33,177 bases of DNA from Mycobacterium sp. KBS0706 (GTDB taxonomy: Bacteria; Pseudomonadota; Alphaproteobacteria; DSM-16000; Inquilinaceae). The notes beneath the pieces are model-generated. The model saw only the letters and a program-made list of their open reading frames with translations. It did not search any database and was not told the origin of the DNA. Below are positions 23,460-30,559 of this stretch, piece by piece. Location: NCBI RefSeq assembly GCF_005938675.2, contig NZ_VCCH02000087.1, forward strand, positions 1-33,177. Direction: 5' to 3'. The position numbers and the translations under genes are program-made. Position 1 is the stretch's first letter, and each line of letters starts with the position of its first letter.

Positions 23460-24260
23460 ATGGATCAGGTGACGCGCTATCGCACCATCTGGATCTCGGA
23501 CGTCCATCTCGGCACCCGGGCCTGCAACGCCAATCTCCTCCTCGACTTTCTGAAGCACACCGACTCCGACACGCTGTACCTGGTCGGCGACATCGTCGAC
23601 GGCTGGCGGCTGAAGAAGAGCTGGTACTGGCCGCAGCCGCACAACGACGTGATCCAGAAGCTGCTGCGCAAGGCCCGCAAGGGCACCCGCGTGCTGTACA
23701 TCCCCGGCAACCACGACGAGGCCGCCCGCCAGTTCGTCGGCCAGAGCTTCGGCGATGTCGACCTCGCCGACGACCATATCCATGTCACCGCGGACGGCCG
23801 CCGCTTCCTGGTGATTCATGGCGACCAGTTCGACGTCGTGGTGCGCTACGCCAAATGGCTGGCCCATGTCGGCGACAAAGCCTACGAGTTGCTGCTGCAC
23901 ACCAACACCGCGCTCAACCTGGTGCGCCGCCGTCTCGGCTTTTCCTACTGGTCGCTCTCGGCGTATATGAAGCAGCGGGCGAAGCGCGCGGTCGAATTCG
24001 TCGGCCGGTTCGAGCTCGCGCTGGTCGAGGAGGCCAGGCGGCGCGGCGTGGACGGGGTCATCTGCGGCCACATCCACACCGCCGAGCTGAAGGACATGCA
24101 GGGCATGACCTATGTCAACGACGGCGACTGGGTGGAGAGTTGCACCGCCTTGGTGGAGCACGACGACGGCCGCCTGGAGATCCTGCACTGGGCGGACATC
24201 GTGGCGGCCCGCGACGCGGTGGCGCCGCAGCCGGACCTGAAGCCGCAGCGCGCCGCTTGA
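23460..24260 (+). CDS. Metallophosphoesterase, PlcP/LpxH-like
   Basis: A 266-residue calcineurin-fold phosphoesterase. The metal-binding motifs are complete: SDVHLG (Asp14, His16), GDIVDG (Asp44), GNHDE (Asn84, His85), HGDQFD and GHIHTA. Databases usually label such proteins UDP-2,3-diacylglucosamine diphosphatase (LpxH-like). However, segments such as LYLVGDIVDGWRLKKSWYWP and DGVICGHIHTA closely resemble rhizobial PlcP, a phospholipase C that releases diacylglycerol from phospholipids under phosphate starvation. A GT4 glycosyltransferase directly follows, the pairing known for plcP-agt, which favours that role. ATG 23460 is preferred over TTG 23439; AAGGA lies ten bases upstream. Confidence 0.88.
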   Translation: MDQVTRYRTIWISDVHLGTRACNANLLLDFLKHTDSDTLYLVGDIVDGWRLKKSWYWPQPHNDVIQKLLRKARKGTRVLYIPGNHDEAARQFVGQSFGDVDLADDHIHVTADGRRFLVIHGDQFDVVVRYAKWLAHVGDKAYELLLHTNTALNLVRRRLGFSYWSLSAYMKQRAKRAVEFVGRFELALVEEARRRGVDGVICGHIHTAELKDMQGMTYVNDGDWVESCTALVEHDDGRLEILHWADIVAARDAVAPQPDLKPQRAA

Positions 24261-24295
24261 GCCAGCCCGACAGTATCCGGAGAGCTGCGGGCTAG

Positions 24296-25288
24296 ATGCG
24301 CATTCTGATCGTCAGCGACGCCTGGCTGCCGCAGGTCAACGGGGTGGTGCGCACCATCGAATCGACCCGTGACGAGCTGCGCCGCCGCGGCCACACGGTC
24401 GAGGTGGTCGGCCCCGACCGCTTCGCCTCGATCCCCTGCCCGACCTATCCCGAGATCCGCCTGGCGATCGGCCAGAGCCGGCGCATGGCCCGGCTGGTCG
24501 ACGAGTTCGACCCCGACGCCATCCACATCTCGACCGAAGGCCCACTGGGCTGGGCGGCGCGGCGCTACTGCATCCGCCGGCGGCTCAGCTTCACCACCTC
24601 GTTCCACACCCAGTTCCCGGAATATGTCCAGCTGCGCACCGGCATGCCGCTGGCCTCGACCTATGCCCTGCTGCGGCATTTCCACCGCGCCGCCAGCGCC
24701 GTGATGGTGGCGACCGACACGCTGGAGCGGAACCTGGCCACCCGCGGCTTCCGTCGCCTGGCGCGCTGGAGCCGCGGCGTCGACACCGACCGGTTCCGCC
24801 CGGCTGCCCGCCCCGAGCGCGAAAGGCCGCGCCACCTCTATGTCGGCCGGGTGGCAGTGGAGAAGAATCTCGACGCCTTCCTGTCGCTGCCGCTGGACGG
24901 CGAGAAGGTGGTGGTCGGCGGCGGCCCGTCCCTGCCCGCCTTCCGGGCCCGCTACCCGGACGTCACCTTCACCGGGTCGAAGGAGGGGCAGGCGCTGGTC
25001 GACGCCTATGCCGACGCCGACGTCTTCGTCTTCCCGTCGCGCACCGACACCTTCGGCCTGGTGATGCTGGAGGCGCTGGCCTGCGGCGTGCCGGTCGCGG
25101 CCTATCCGGTGCAGGGTCCGGCCGACGTCATCGGCGACGCCCCGGTCGGCCGGCTGGACGAGGATCTCGGCCGCGCCATCCGCGAGGCGCTGAAGGTGCC
25201 GTCGGAGGACTGCCGCAGTTTTGCGCTGCGCTATTCCTGGGAGGCATGTACAGATCAGTTCCTGACTCATCTGCATCCCTTCCGATGA
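24296..25288 (+). CDS. GT4-family glycosyltransferase (candidate diacylglycerol glycosyltransferase, Agt-like)
   Basis: A 330-residue GT-B fold enzyme. The N-terminal MRILIVSDAWLPQVNGVVRT and FTTSFHTQFPEYV are typical of GT4 enzymes acting on lipids or forming glucuronosyl/mannosyl linkages. The donor-binding half shows YVGRVAVEKNLDAFLSLP and the E-x7-E motif region PSRTDTFGLVMLEALACGVPVAAYPVQGP. It starts 35 bp after the metallophosphoesterase. If that gene is PlcP, this enzyme would glycosylate the released diacylglycerol to make phosphate-free membrane lipid. The alternative is a lipopolysaccharide core transferase, since waaA follows 13 bp later. Family assignment is sure; the acceptor is inferred. 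Confidence 0.9.
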   Translation: MRILIVSDAWLPQVNGVVRTIESTRDELRRRGHTVEVVGPDRFASIPCPTYPEIRLAIGQSRRMARLVDEFDPDAIHISTEGPLGWAARRYCIRRRLSFTTSFHTQFPEYVQLRTGMPLASTYALLRHFHRAASAVMVATDTLERNLATRGFRRLARWSRGVDTDRFRPAARPERERPRHLYVGRVAVEKNLDAFLSLPLDGEKVVVGGGPSLPAFRARYPDVTFTGSKEGQALVDAYADADVFVFPSRTDTFGLVMLEALACGVPVAAYPVQGPADVIGDAPVGRLDEDLGRAIREALKVPSEDCRSFALRYSWEACTDQFLTHLHPFR

Positions 25289-25301
25289 CCACTCAGTCTG
25301 G

Positions 25302-26573
25302 ATGATTTACGCGCTGTATCGTTGGCTGACCGACGCCGCCGGCCCCTTCGTGCCCCTGCTGCTGGCGCGCCGCACCGCCGCCGGCCGCGAGGACCCCGCC
25401 CGCCGCGGCGAGCGGCTGGGCCATGCCAGCATTCCCCGCCCGGCGGGCCCGGTGATCTGGGTCCATGCCGCCAGCGTCGGCGAGGTGCTGTCGGTGCAGG
25501 TGCTGGTGCGCCGCCTGCTGGAGCGCGACCCGCGCCTCTCCGTCCTGGTCACCACCGGCACCGTCACCTCGGCCCGGCTGATCGCCGAGCGGCTGCCGGA
25601 TCGCGCGATGCACCAGTTCGCGCCGCTCGACCGCATGGCCTTCGTCCGCCGCTTCCTCGACCACTGGAAGCCGAACCTGGCGATCTGGGTCGAATCCGAG
25701 ATCTGGCCGAACATGCTGACCGAGACCGAGAAGCGCGGCCTGCCGATCGCTTTGGTCAATGCCCGGATGTCGGAGCGGTCGTTCCGCCGCTGGCGCCGGC
25801 TGCCGCGGCTGATCCGCCGGCTGCTGGGCATCTTCCGGGTGATCCTGCCCTGGGACGAGCGCTCGGCCCGCAACTTCCGCGCCCTCGGCGCCCGCGGTGT
25901 CGGCCAGGTCGGCAACCTGAAATTCTCCTCCGACCCGCCCGACGCCGAGCTCGAGGAACTGGCGGCGATGCGCGCCGCGATCGGCCGCCGCCCGGTCTGG
26001 CTGGCCGCCAGCACCCATGCGGGGGAGGAGGAGCAGATCGTCCAGGCGCACAAGGCGCTGGCGGCGAAGCGGCCCGGCCTGCTGACCGTGCTGGCGCCGC
26101 GCCACCCCGACCGCGGCGCGGAGATCGCCGGCCTGGCCGAGGCGGCGGGCCTGCGCGTCCTGCGCCGCAGCGAGCAGCGGCTGCCCTGGTCCGACACCGA
26201 TGTGCTGGTGGCCGACACCATCGGCGAGATGGGGATCTGGCTGCGGGTCTGCCCGGTCGCCTTCATCGGCGGCTCGCTGGTGCCGTTCGGCGGCCACAAC
26301 CCGATCGAGGCGGCGCAGCTTGGCGCCGCCCTGGTCTACGGTCCGCACATGACCAACTTCCCGGACATCACCGCCCAGCTCGGCCAGGCCCGCGGGGCGA
26401 TGCCGGTGGGGGATGCCGCGGCCCTGACCGCCGCGGTCAACCGGCTGCTGGACGACCCGGTGGAGCGCCGCCGCATGGCCCGCGCCGCCGGCGCCGTGGC
26501 CCAGCGCAACCGCGGCGTGGTCTCGACCGTGATGGCGACCCTGGAGCCGCTGATCACGCCGATCTTGGCATGA
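25302..26573 (+). CDS. waaA: 3-deoxy-D-manno-octulosonic acid transferase (Kdo transferase)
   Basis: A 423-residue inner-membrane-associated GT30 enzyme that adds Kdo from CMP-Kdo to the lipid A precursor. The opening MIYALYRWLTDAAGPF is the membrane anchor. IWVHAASVGEV contains the acceptor-side catalytic region, WVESEIWPNML and ALVNARMSERSF are highly conserved, and FIGGSLVPFGGHNPIEAA is the CMP-Kdo-binding segment. Length fits WaaA/KdtA. It starts 13 bp after the GT4 gene, so one transcript is likely. lpxK follows after a 226-bp gap that contains a repeat element. Confidence 0.96.
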   Translation: MIYALYRWLTDAAGPFVPLLLARRTAAGREDPARRGERLGHASIPRPAGPVIWVHAASVGEVLSVQVLVRRLLERDPRLSVLVTTGTVTSARLIAERLPDRAMHQFAPLDRMAFVRRFLDHWKPNLAIWVESEIWPNMLTETEKRGLPIALVNARMSERSFRRWRRLPRLIRRLLGIFRVILPWDERSARNFRALGARGVGQVGNLKFSSDPPDAELEELAAMRAAIGRRPVWLAASTHAGEEEQIVQAHKALAAKRPGLLTVLAPRHPDRGAEIAGLAEAAGLRVLRRSEQRLPWSDTDVLVADTIGEMGIWLRVCPVAFIGGSLVPFGGHNPIEAAQLGAALVYGPHMTNFPDITAQLGQARGAMPVGDAAALTAAVNRLLDDPVERRRMARAAGAVAQRNRGVVSTVMATLEPLITPILA

Positions 26574-26624
26574 GGGCGACTGCATCCTCGACCGACGCTT
26601 CTCTTCGGCTCAGGTTTTATGAGT

Positions 26625-26789
26625 CCCCCCTCCCCCTGCGGGAGGGGGATAGGGGGAGGGGTCTGCGCGCGTCCGCGCGTGTATGGGCAAGCCACTCAAC
26701 CCACCGCCTGGCCGGCTTGTCACGGAGTTGGGCCGGATCGAGCCGAGAGAACCCCCTCCCCCTACCCCCCTCCCGCAAGGGGAGGGGGG
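26625..26789. repeat. 165-bp inverted-repeat element with C/G-rich arms
   Basis: The left arm (26625-26661) and right arm (26752-26789) are inverted copies of about 35 bp, and each arm is itself a CCCTCCCCC/GGGGGAGGG hairpin. The ~90-bp middle has no gene. It separates waaA from lpxK. Its last bases (GGAGGGGGGA, 26781-26790) lie nine bases before the lpxK ATG and look like that gene's ribosome-binding site. Confidence 0.8.
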
Positions 26790-26799
26790 ACAAGACATC

Positions 26800-27795
26800 A
26801 TGAAAACTCCCGGCTTCTGGTATCGCCCGGAGGCGACGCCGGCGGCCTGGCTGCTGGCCCCGGCCGGGGCCGTCTACGACCTCGCCTCGCGCCTGCGCCG
26901 CACCCTGGTGACGCCGCAGCGGGCGCCGGTGCCCGTGGTCTGCATCGGCAACCTGGTGGCGGGCGGCGCCGGCAAGACCCCGGTGGCGCTGGCCCTGGCC
27001 CGCCGCCTGGCCGAGATCGGCATCGCCGTCTACACCCTCAGCCGCGGCCATGGCGGCTCGCTGGCCGGGCCGGTGCGGGTCGATCCGGACCGGCATTCGG
27101 CCGCCGAAGTCGGCGACGAGCCGCTGCTGCTGGCCCGCGCCGCCCCCGCCTGGATCTCGCGCGACCGCCCGGCCGGCGCCCGCGCCGCCGCGGCGGCCGG
27201 GGCGCAGCTGATCCTGATGGATGACGGCTTCCAGAACCCCAGCCTGGCCAAGGACCTGTCCCTCCTGGTGGTCGACGGCGGCAGCGGCTTCGGCAACGGC
27301 CTGATCCTGCCCGCCGGCCCCTTGCGCGAACGCCCGGAGCACGGCCTCGCCCGGGCCGACGCCCTGGTGATCATGGGCCCGGACCGCGCCGGGATCCGGG
27401 ATCTCGCCGCCGGACACGGCCTGCCGGCGCTGGGCGCCCGGCTGGTGCCGTCGCCGGAGGACACGGCGCGGCTGCGCGGCCGCAAGGTGCTGGCCTTCGC
27501 CGGCATCGGCCGGCCGGAGAAGTTCTTCGCCACCCTGGCGGAGCTGGGGGCGGAGATCGCCGGCGCCGTCCCCTTCCCCGACCACCATGCCTACACGCCG
27601 GACGAGGTGATGCGCCTGGCCGAGACGGCGCAGGAGCGGGGGGCCGTGCCGGTGACGACGGAGAAGGACCAGGTCCGCCTGCCGCCCGAGGCCCGGCCGA
27701 TGGTCGAGGCGCTGCGCGTCGACCTCGCCTGGGACGACCCCGCCGCCGTCGACGCGGTGCTGCAGCCGGCGGTGCGGCGGGCGCTGCGCGTCTAG
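26800..27795 (+). CDS. lpxK: Tetraacyldisaccharide 4'-kinase
   Basis: A 331-residue membrane-associated kinase that phosphorylates the 4' position of the tetraacyldisaccharide-1-phosphate to give lipid IVA. MKTPGFWYRPEATPAAWLL is the usual N-terminus. The P-loop GNLVAGGAGKTP is at residues 50-61, followed by LSRGHGG, DEPLLLA and LILMDDGFQNPSLAKDLSLLVVDG (catalytic Asp region). The C-terminal EKDQVRLP is typical. The ATG at 26800 is chosen because the upstream in-frame extension lies inside the repeat element. Its TAG stop overlaps the stop of the convergent methyltransferase by three bases. Confidence 0.96.
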   Translation: MKTPGFWYRPEATPAAWLLAPAGAVYDLASRLRRTLVTPQRAPVPVVCIGNLVAGGAGKTPVALALARRLAEIGIAVYTLSRGHGGSLAGPVRVDPDRHSAAEVGDEPLLLARAAPAWISRDRPAGARAAAAAGAQLILMDDGFQNPSLAKDLSLLVVDGGSGFGNGLILPAGPLRERPEHGLARADALVIMGPDRAGIRDLAAGHGLPALGARLVPSPEDTARLRGRKVLAFAGIGRPEKFFATLAELGAEIAGAVPFPDHHAYTPDEVMRLAETAQERGAVPVTTEKDQVRLPPEARPMVEALRVDLAWDDPAAVDAVLQPAVRRALRV

Positions 27796-28592
27796 CCCCC
27801 GTTCCGGCGGGCGATGTACAGGCTGGTCGTCATGTTGCGGACGACGCGGCCGCCGAAGCCCTCGCGCGCGATGCGGCGCAGCTCAGCCAGCACGGGCTCG
27901 CGGTCGGGGCGGAGGCTGACGGTCGAATAGGTCGCGTAGAGCGCCGCGGTCTGGTCCTCGTCCAGCACCAGGGACCATGCACGCGCGGCCGTGTCGACGA
28001 CGTCGAAGGCGCCGGTCCGCCTCAGCGCCGCCAGGCGGGCCGCCGCGTCCAGCCCGAACGGGATGCCCCGCTCGCCGGCGGCGGGATTGACCGGGCCGTC
28101 GAGGAGGTCCCGGGTCGCAAGATGGAACGGGTCGGGCCGGCTGTCGTCGCCGAACACGTTCCAGAACGCCGCCCACCAGCCGCCGGGGCGCAGCAGGCGC
28201 GTGATCCTGGCCAGCGCGGCATCCTCGTCGAGCCAATGGAAGGCGGTGCCGCTGACACCGAGGTCGAAGGCCGCCTCGTCCAGCGCCGCGTCCTCGAAGG
28301 CGGACACCAGCACCGTCAGCGCCGGGTCCGGATGCGTCGCCCGCAGGAAGTCGGCGAGGCGCGGGTCCGGCTCGACGGCGACCAGTGGATCGGCGCCCAG
28401 ATCCAGCAGCCGGCGGGTCGCCTTGCCCGTCCCGGCGCCGATCTCGAAGGTCGCGGTCCCGGGGCCGAGGGCGCAGCGCGACCGCAGCGTCCGGTACACC
28501 CAGTCCGGATAGTCGGGACGGGCACTGTGATAGTTGGCCGGGTCGGCCCCGAAGGCCTGGCGTCCCGCTTCCCTCGCGAGTCTCGGCGGCAT
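27792..28592 (-). CDS. Class I SAM-dependent methyltransferase (1)
   Basis: A 266-residue protein with the SAM-binding motif I FEIGAGTGKATRRLL (about residues 49-63), acidic motif VAVEPDP (ribose hydroxyl-binding Glu), and GTAFHWLDEDAALARITRLLRPGGWW (motifs IV-VI). The opening ADPANYHSARPDYPDWVY is common in methyltransferases of the UbiE/trans-aconitate type. Substrate unknown. The ATG follows TAGGA, where TAG is the stop of the upstream methyltransferase gene, so the two are probably cotranscribed. The 3' end overlaps the lpxK stop. Confidence 0.88.
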   Translation of the reverse strand: MPPRLAREAGRQAFGADPANYHSARPDYPDWVYRTLRSRCALGPGTATFEIGAGTGKATRRLLDLGADPLVAVEPDPRLADFLRATHPDPALTVLVSAFEDAALDEAAFDLGVSGTAFHWLDEDAALARITRLLRPGGWWAAFWNVFGDDSRPDPFHLATRDLLDGPVNPAAGERGIPFGLDAAARLAALRRTGAFDVVDTAARAWSLVLDEDQTAALYATYSTVSLRPDREPVLAELRRIAREGFGGRVVRNMTTSLYIARRNGG

Positions 28593-28600
28593 GATCGATC

Positions 28601-29407
28601 CTACAGGGGACGGCGGCGCGGCGCGCCCCAGGTCAGGGTCGAGACCATGTCGAGCGCCAGCTGCCCGTCCGTCGCGAAGGGCCGCATCAGCGCCTCCAGC
28701 TCGCGGTCGAATTCGGCGGCCAGCGCCTCGCCCATCACCGCGCGGCTCCAGGTCGCGCGCGAATGCTGGCCGCGGATGAACTCGGCGAGGCTCTGCCGGA
28801 CCGCGAACCGGAAGTCCCTCCGCCCGGCGATGTCCATCCAGGCCTCGTGGCGCCCGGCCTCCGCCGCGGCGCCCGCCGGATCATAGCGGCCGCCGACCCG
28901 GGCGATCCAGCGCGTCAGGAATGCCGTCCAGGCCGCGTCGCCGCAGGGGGCAGTCGGCTCGTCGCCGCCGATCACGGCCAGGATCCCGGTCCAGCCCGCC
29001 AGCTTCGGGAACACCACGGCGTGGTCGAGCCAGTGGACCGAGGTGCCGGCGGTGACCAGGTCGAAGCCGCGATCGGTGCGATAGGTCTCCGCCGTCTCGC
29101 AGGTCCAGGCGATGCCGCCGTGCCGGCCGGCATCGGCCGCGCGGCCGGCCTCGATCATCGCCGCGGAGGGGTCGAGCGCCACCACCTCGGTGAAGTGATC
29201 GGCCAGGACGATGGCGACCTTGCCCGGCCCGCAGCCCAGATCCAGCGCCCGGCCCCGCCCCGCCACCTGCCCGAGCAGGAATTCGTACAGCGCTGGCGCG
29301 TAGGGCGGCCGGGCGGCGTAGCAGCGGGCAACGTCGGCATCGGCGAAGGCCGAGGCGACGGCCCGGCGCGCCGATGGGCTGGTGGCGATCTGCCCGGGAC
29401 GATGCAT
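28601..29407 (-). CDS. Class I SAM-dependent methyltransferase (2)
   Basis: A 268-residue protein. The ATG ending at 29407 has GGAG seven bases upstream and is preferred to an in-frame start 13 codons earlier. SAM motif I is ALDLGCGPGKVAIVLA, followed by VVALDPSAAMIEAGRA (ribose-binding Asp) and FDLVTAGTSVHWLDHAVVFPKLA. The HWLD element and overall layout are shared with the gene at 27792, so the two may be old paralogues. Substrate unknown. It is the first gene of a two-gene operon, 8 bp from the next start. Confidence 0.88.
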   Translation of the reverse strand: MHRPGQIATSPSARRAVASAFADADVARCYAARPPYAPALYEFLLGQVAGRGRALDLGCGPGKVAIVLADHFTEVVALDPSAAMIEAGRAADAGRHGGIAWTCETAETYRTDRGFDLVTAGTSVHWLDHAVVFPKLAGWTGILAVIGGDEPTAPCGDAAWTAFLTRWIARVGGRYDPAGAAAEAGRHEAWMDIAGRRDFRFAVRQSLAEFIRGQHSRATWSRAVMGEALAAEFDRELEALMRPFATDGQLALDMVSTLTWGAPRRRPL

Positions 29408-29544
29408 GGGAGGCTCCGCTGGTTCACGCGCCATGGCGCGGACCAATCATGTCGGTCCGCGAACACGATGCAAGCCGCCGTCGCGCTTCGGATGGCGCGA
29501 CCGCAGGGGTCAACACCATGCCTATTGCCTTAACCGGCGGATAT

Positions 29545-29566
29545 GTTCATGATACGTTCCATGAAC
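29545..29566. promoter_or_regulatory. Inverted repeat at the start of the frameshifted gene
   Basis: GTTCATG (29545-29551) and CATGAAC (29560-29566) are perfect 7-bp inverted copies with an 8-nt spacer, directly over the candidate start codons. TTGCCT (29525-29530) could be a -35 box 17 bp before a weak CATGAT -10. The spacing and length suit a dimeric repressor site. Confidence 0.4.
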
Positions 29567-30414
29567 ACAAACACGGATTCCGATCTCGACGTCCAGGCCT
29601 TCTGCCGCAGCCTTGCGCTGCAGCAGGTCCAGATGCTCACGCGCCTGGCCGAGATCGCCATGCAGCTGGCCGAGGCCGAAGGCACCCGCGCCGTCGCCCC
29701 CAGACCCGCGCCGCCGCGCCCAAGGCCGGCGAGGCCGCGGTTCAGGCTGCGAGGGCCGAGGCGCAGGAGGCCGGCCGGGCGTTCAGCCGCTTCTCCAACT
29801 CGGTGCAGCGCTCCCTGGCCCAGCGTGCCCGTGCCGCCGGCGACCTCTGCGCCCGCGACAAGGCCGACCGCCGGGCCCGCCGCGCCCACCAGCGCAACCA
29901 TGTCACCGAGGCCCTTCACGCCCTGATCTGGGATGCGGGCCAGCCGACCCGGGACCTCGACGAGGCCGACCATCACACCAACAACCTGCACGAGCGGCTC
30001 GACCAGCTCTATCGCGACGAGGACGACCGGATCGAGGACCGGCCGGTCGGTTCGGTCATCACCGGCCTGGCCTGCGGCCTCGGCCTGTCCGACGAATGGC
30101 GCCGCCGGGCCGCGGACTGGTCGGACCCGCCCTATCCGCCGCCGCCGACCGGCACCCCGGCCGAGGTCCGAGAGCGTCGCCGGGCCCGGCTGGTCGAGCT
30201 GATGCAGAAGTCGCTCGACGCCATCTCCGACCGCGACAAGGCCGCAAGCCTCCAGGCCGGGGTCGAGGCCCGGCTCAAGGAGCCCGATGTCGAGGCGCTG
30301 ATCGACGCCGAGCCGCCGGCCCCGGCCGCCGCCCGCCTCTGCCGCTCCCTCGGCATCGATCCATACCCCTTCCACGAAGGCCCGAGCGAACCCGACAAAC
30401 CGGGCACCGGGTGA
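29561..30414 (+). pseudogene. Hypothetical protein gene interrupted by an apparent one-base frameshift
   Basis: The first ~45 codons read well in one frame from ATG 29561 (MNTNTDSDLDVQAFCRSL...MQLAEAEGTRAVAP). That frame then turns into Pro/Arg-rich noise. From about 29705 the adjacent frame reads as a protein to the TGA at 30412-30414 (AAPKAGEAAVQAARAEAQE, FSRFSNSVQRSLAQRARA, DEADHHTNNLHERLDQLY, LCRSLGIDPYPFHEGP). Adding one C to the CCCCC run at 29697-29701 joins them into a 284-residue protein, mostly helical and likely partly coiled-coil. No family was recognised. Alternatives are a sequencing error in the homopolymer or a slippage site. Start choice is open (29543, 29549 or 29561), with no strong ribosome site. 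Confidence 0.65.
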
Positions 30415-30449
30415 CGGGCGGCTGGCCCGACCTTCCCTACCAAAAAAAT

Positions 30450-30521
30450 CGTCATCCCCGCGAAAGCGGAGATCTCGTCCCGGCCCGATGGAAAGAGATT
30501 CCCGATTGCGCGGGAATGACG
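30450..30521. repeat. Palindromic intergenic element (CGTCATCCCCGCG type)
   Basis: The ends CGTCATCCCCGCG (30450-30462) and CGCGGGAATGACG (30509-30521) are inverted copies with one mismatch. Inside, GAGATCTCGTCCCGG and AGAGATTCCCGAT give further pairing. It lies in the gap between the frameshifted gene and the convergent S9 peptidase, preceded by an A-run (30442-30448) that would serve as a T-run for leftward transcription. It may thus end the S9 transcript. Similar ends are found at 724-780 and 2441-2563. Confidence 0.7.
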
Positions 30522-30559
30522 ACCGGGGGAGAGGGTGACGTGGTGCGCTCCAAGCCCCG

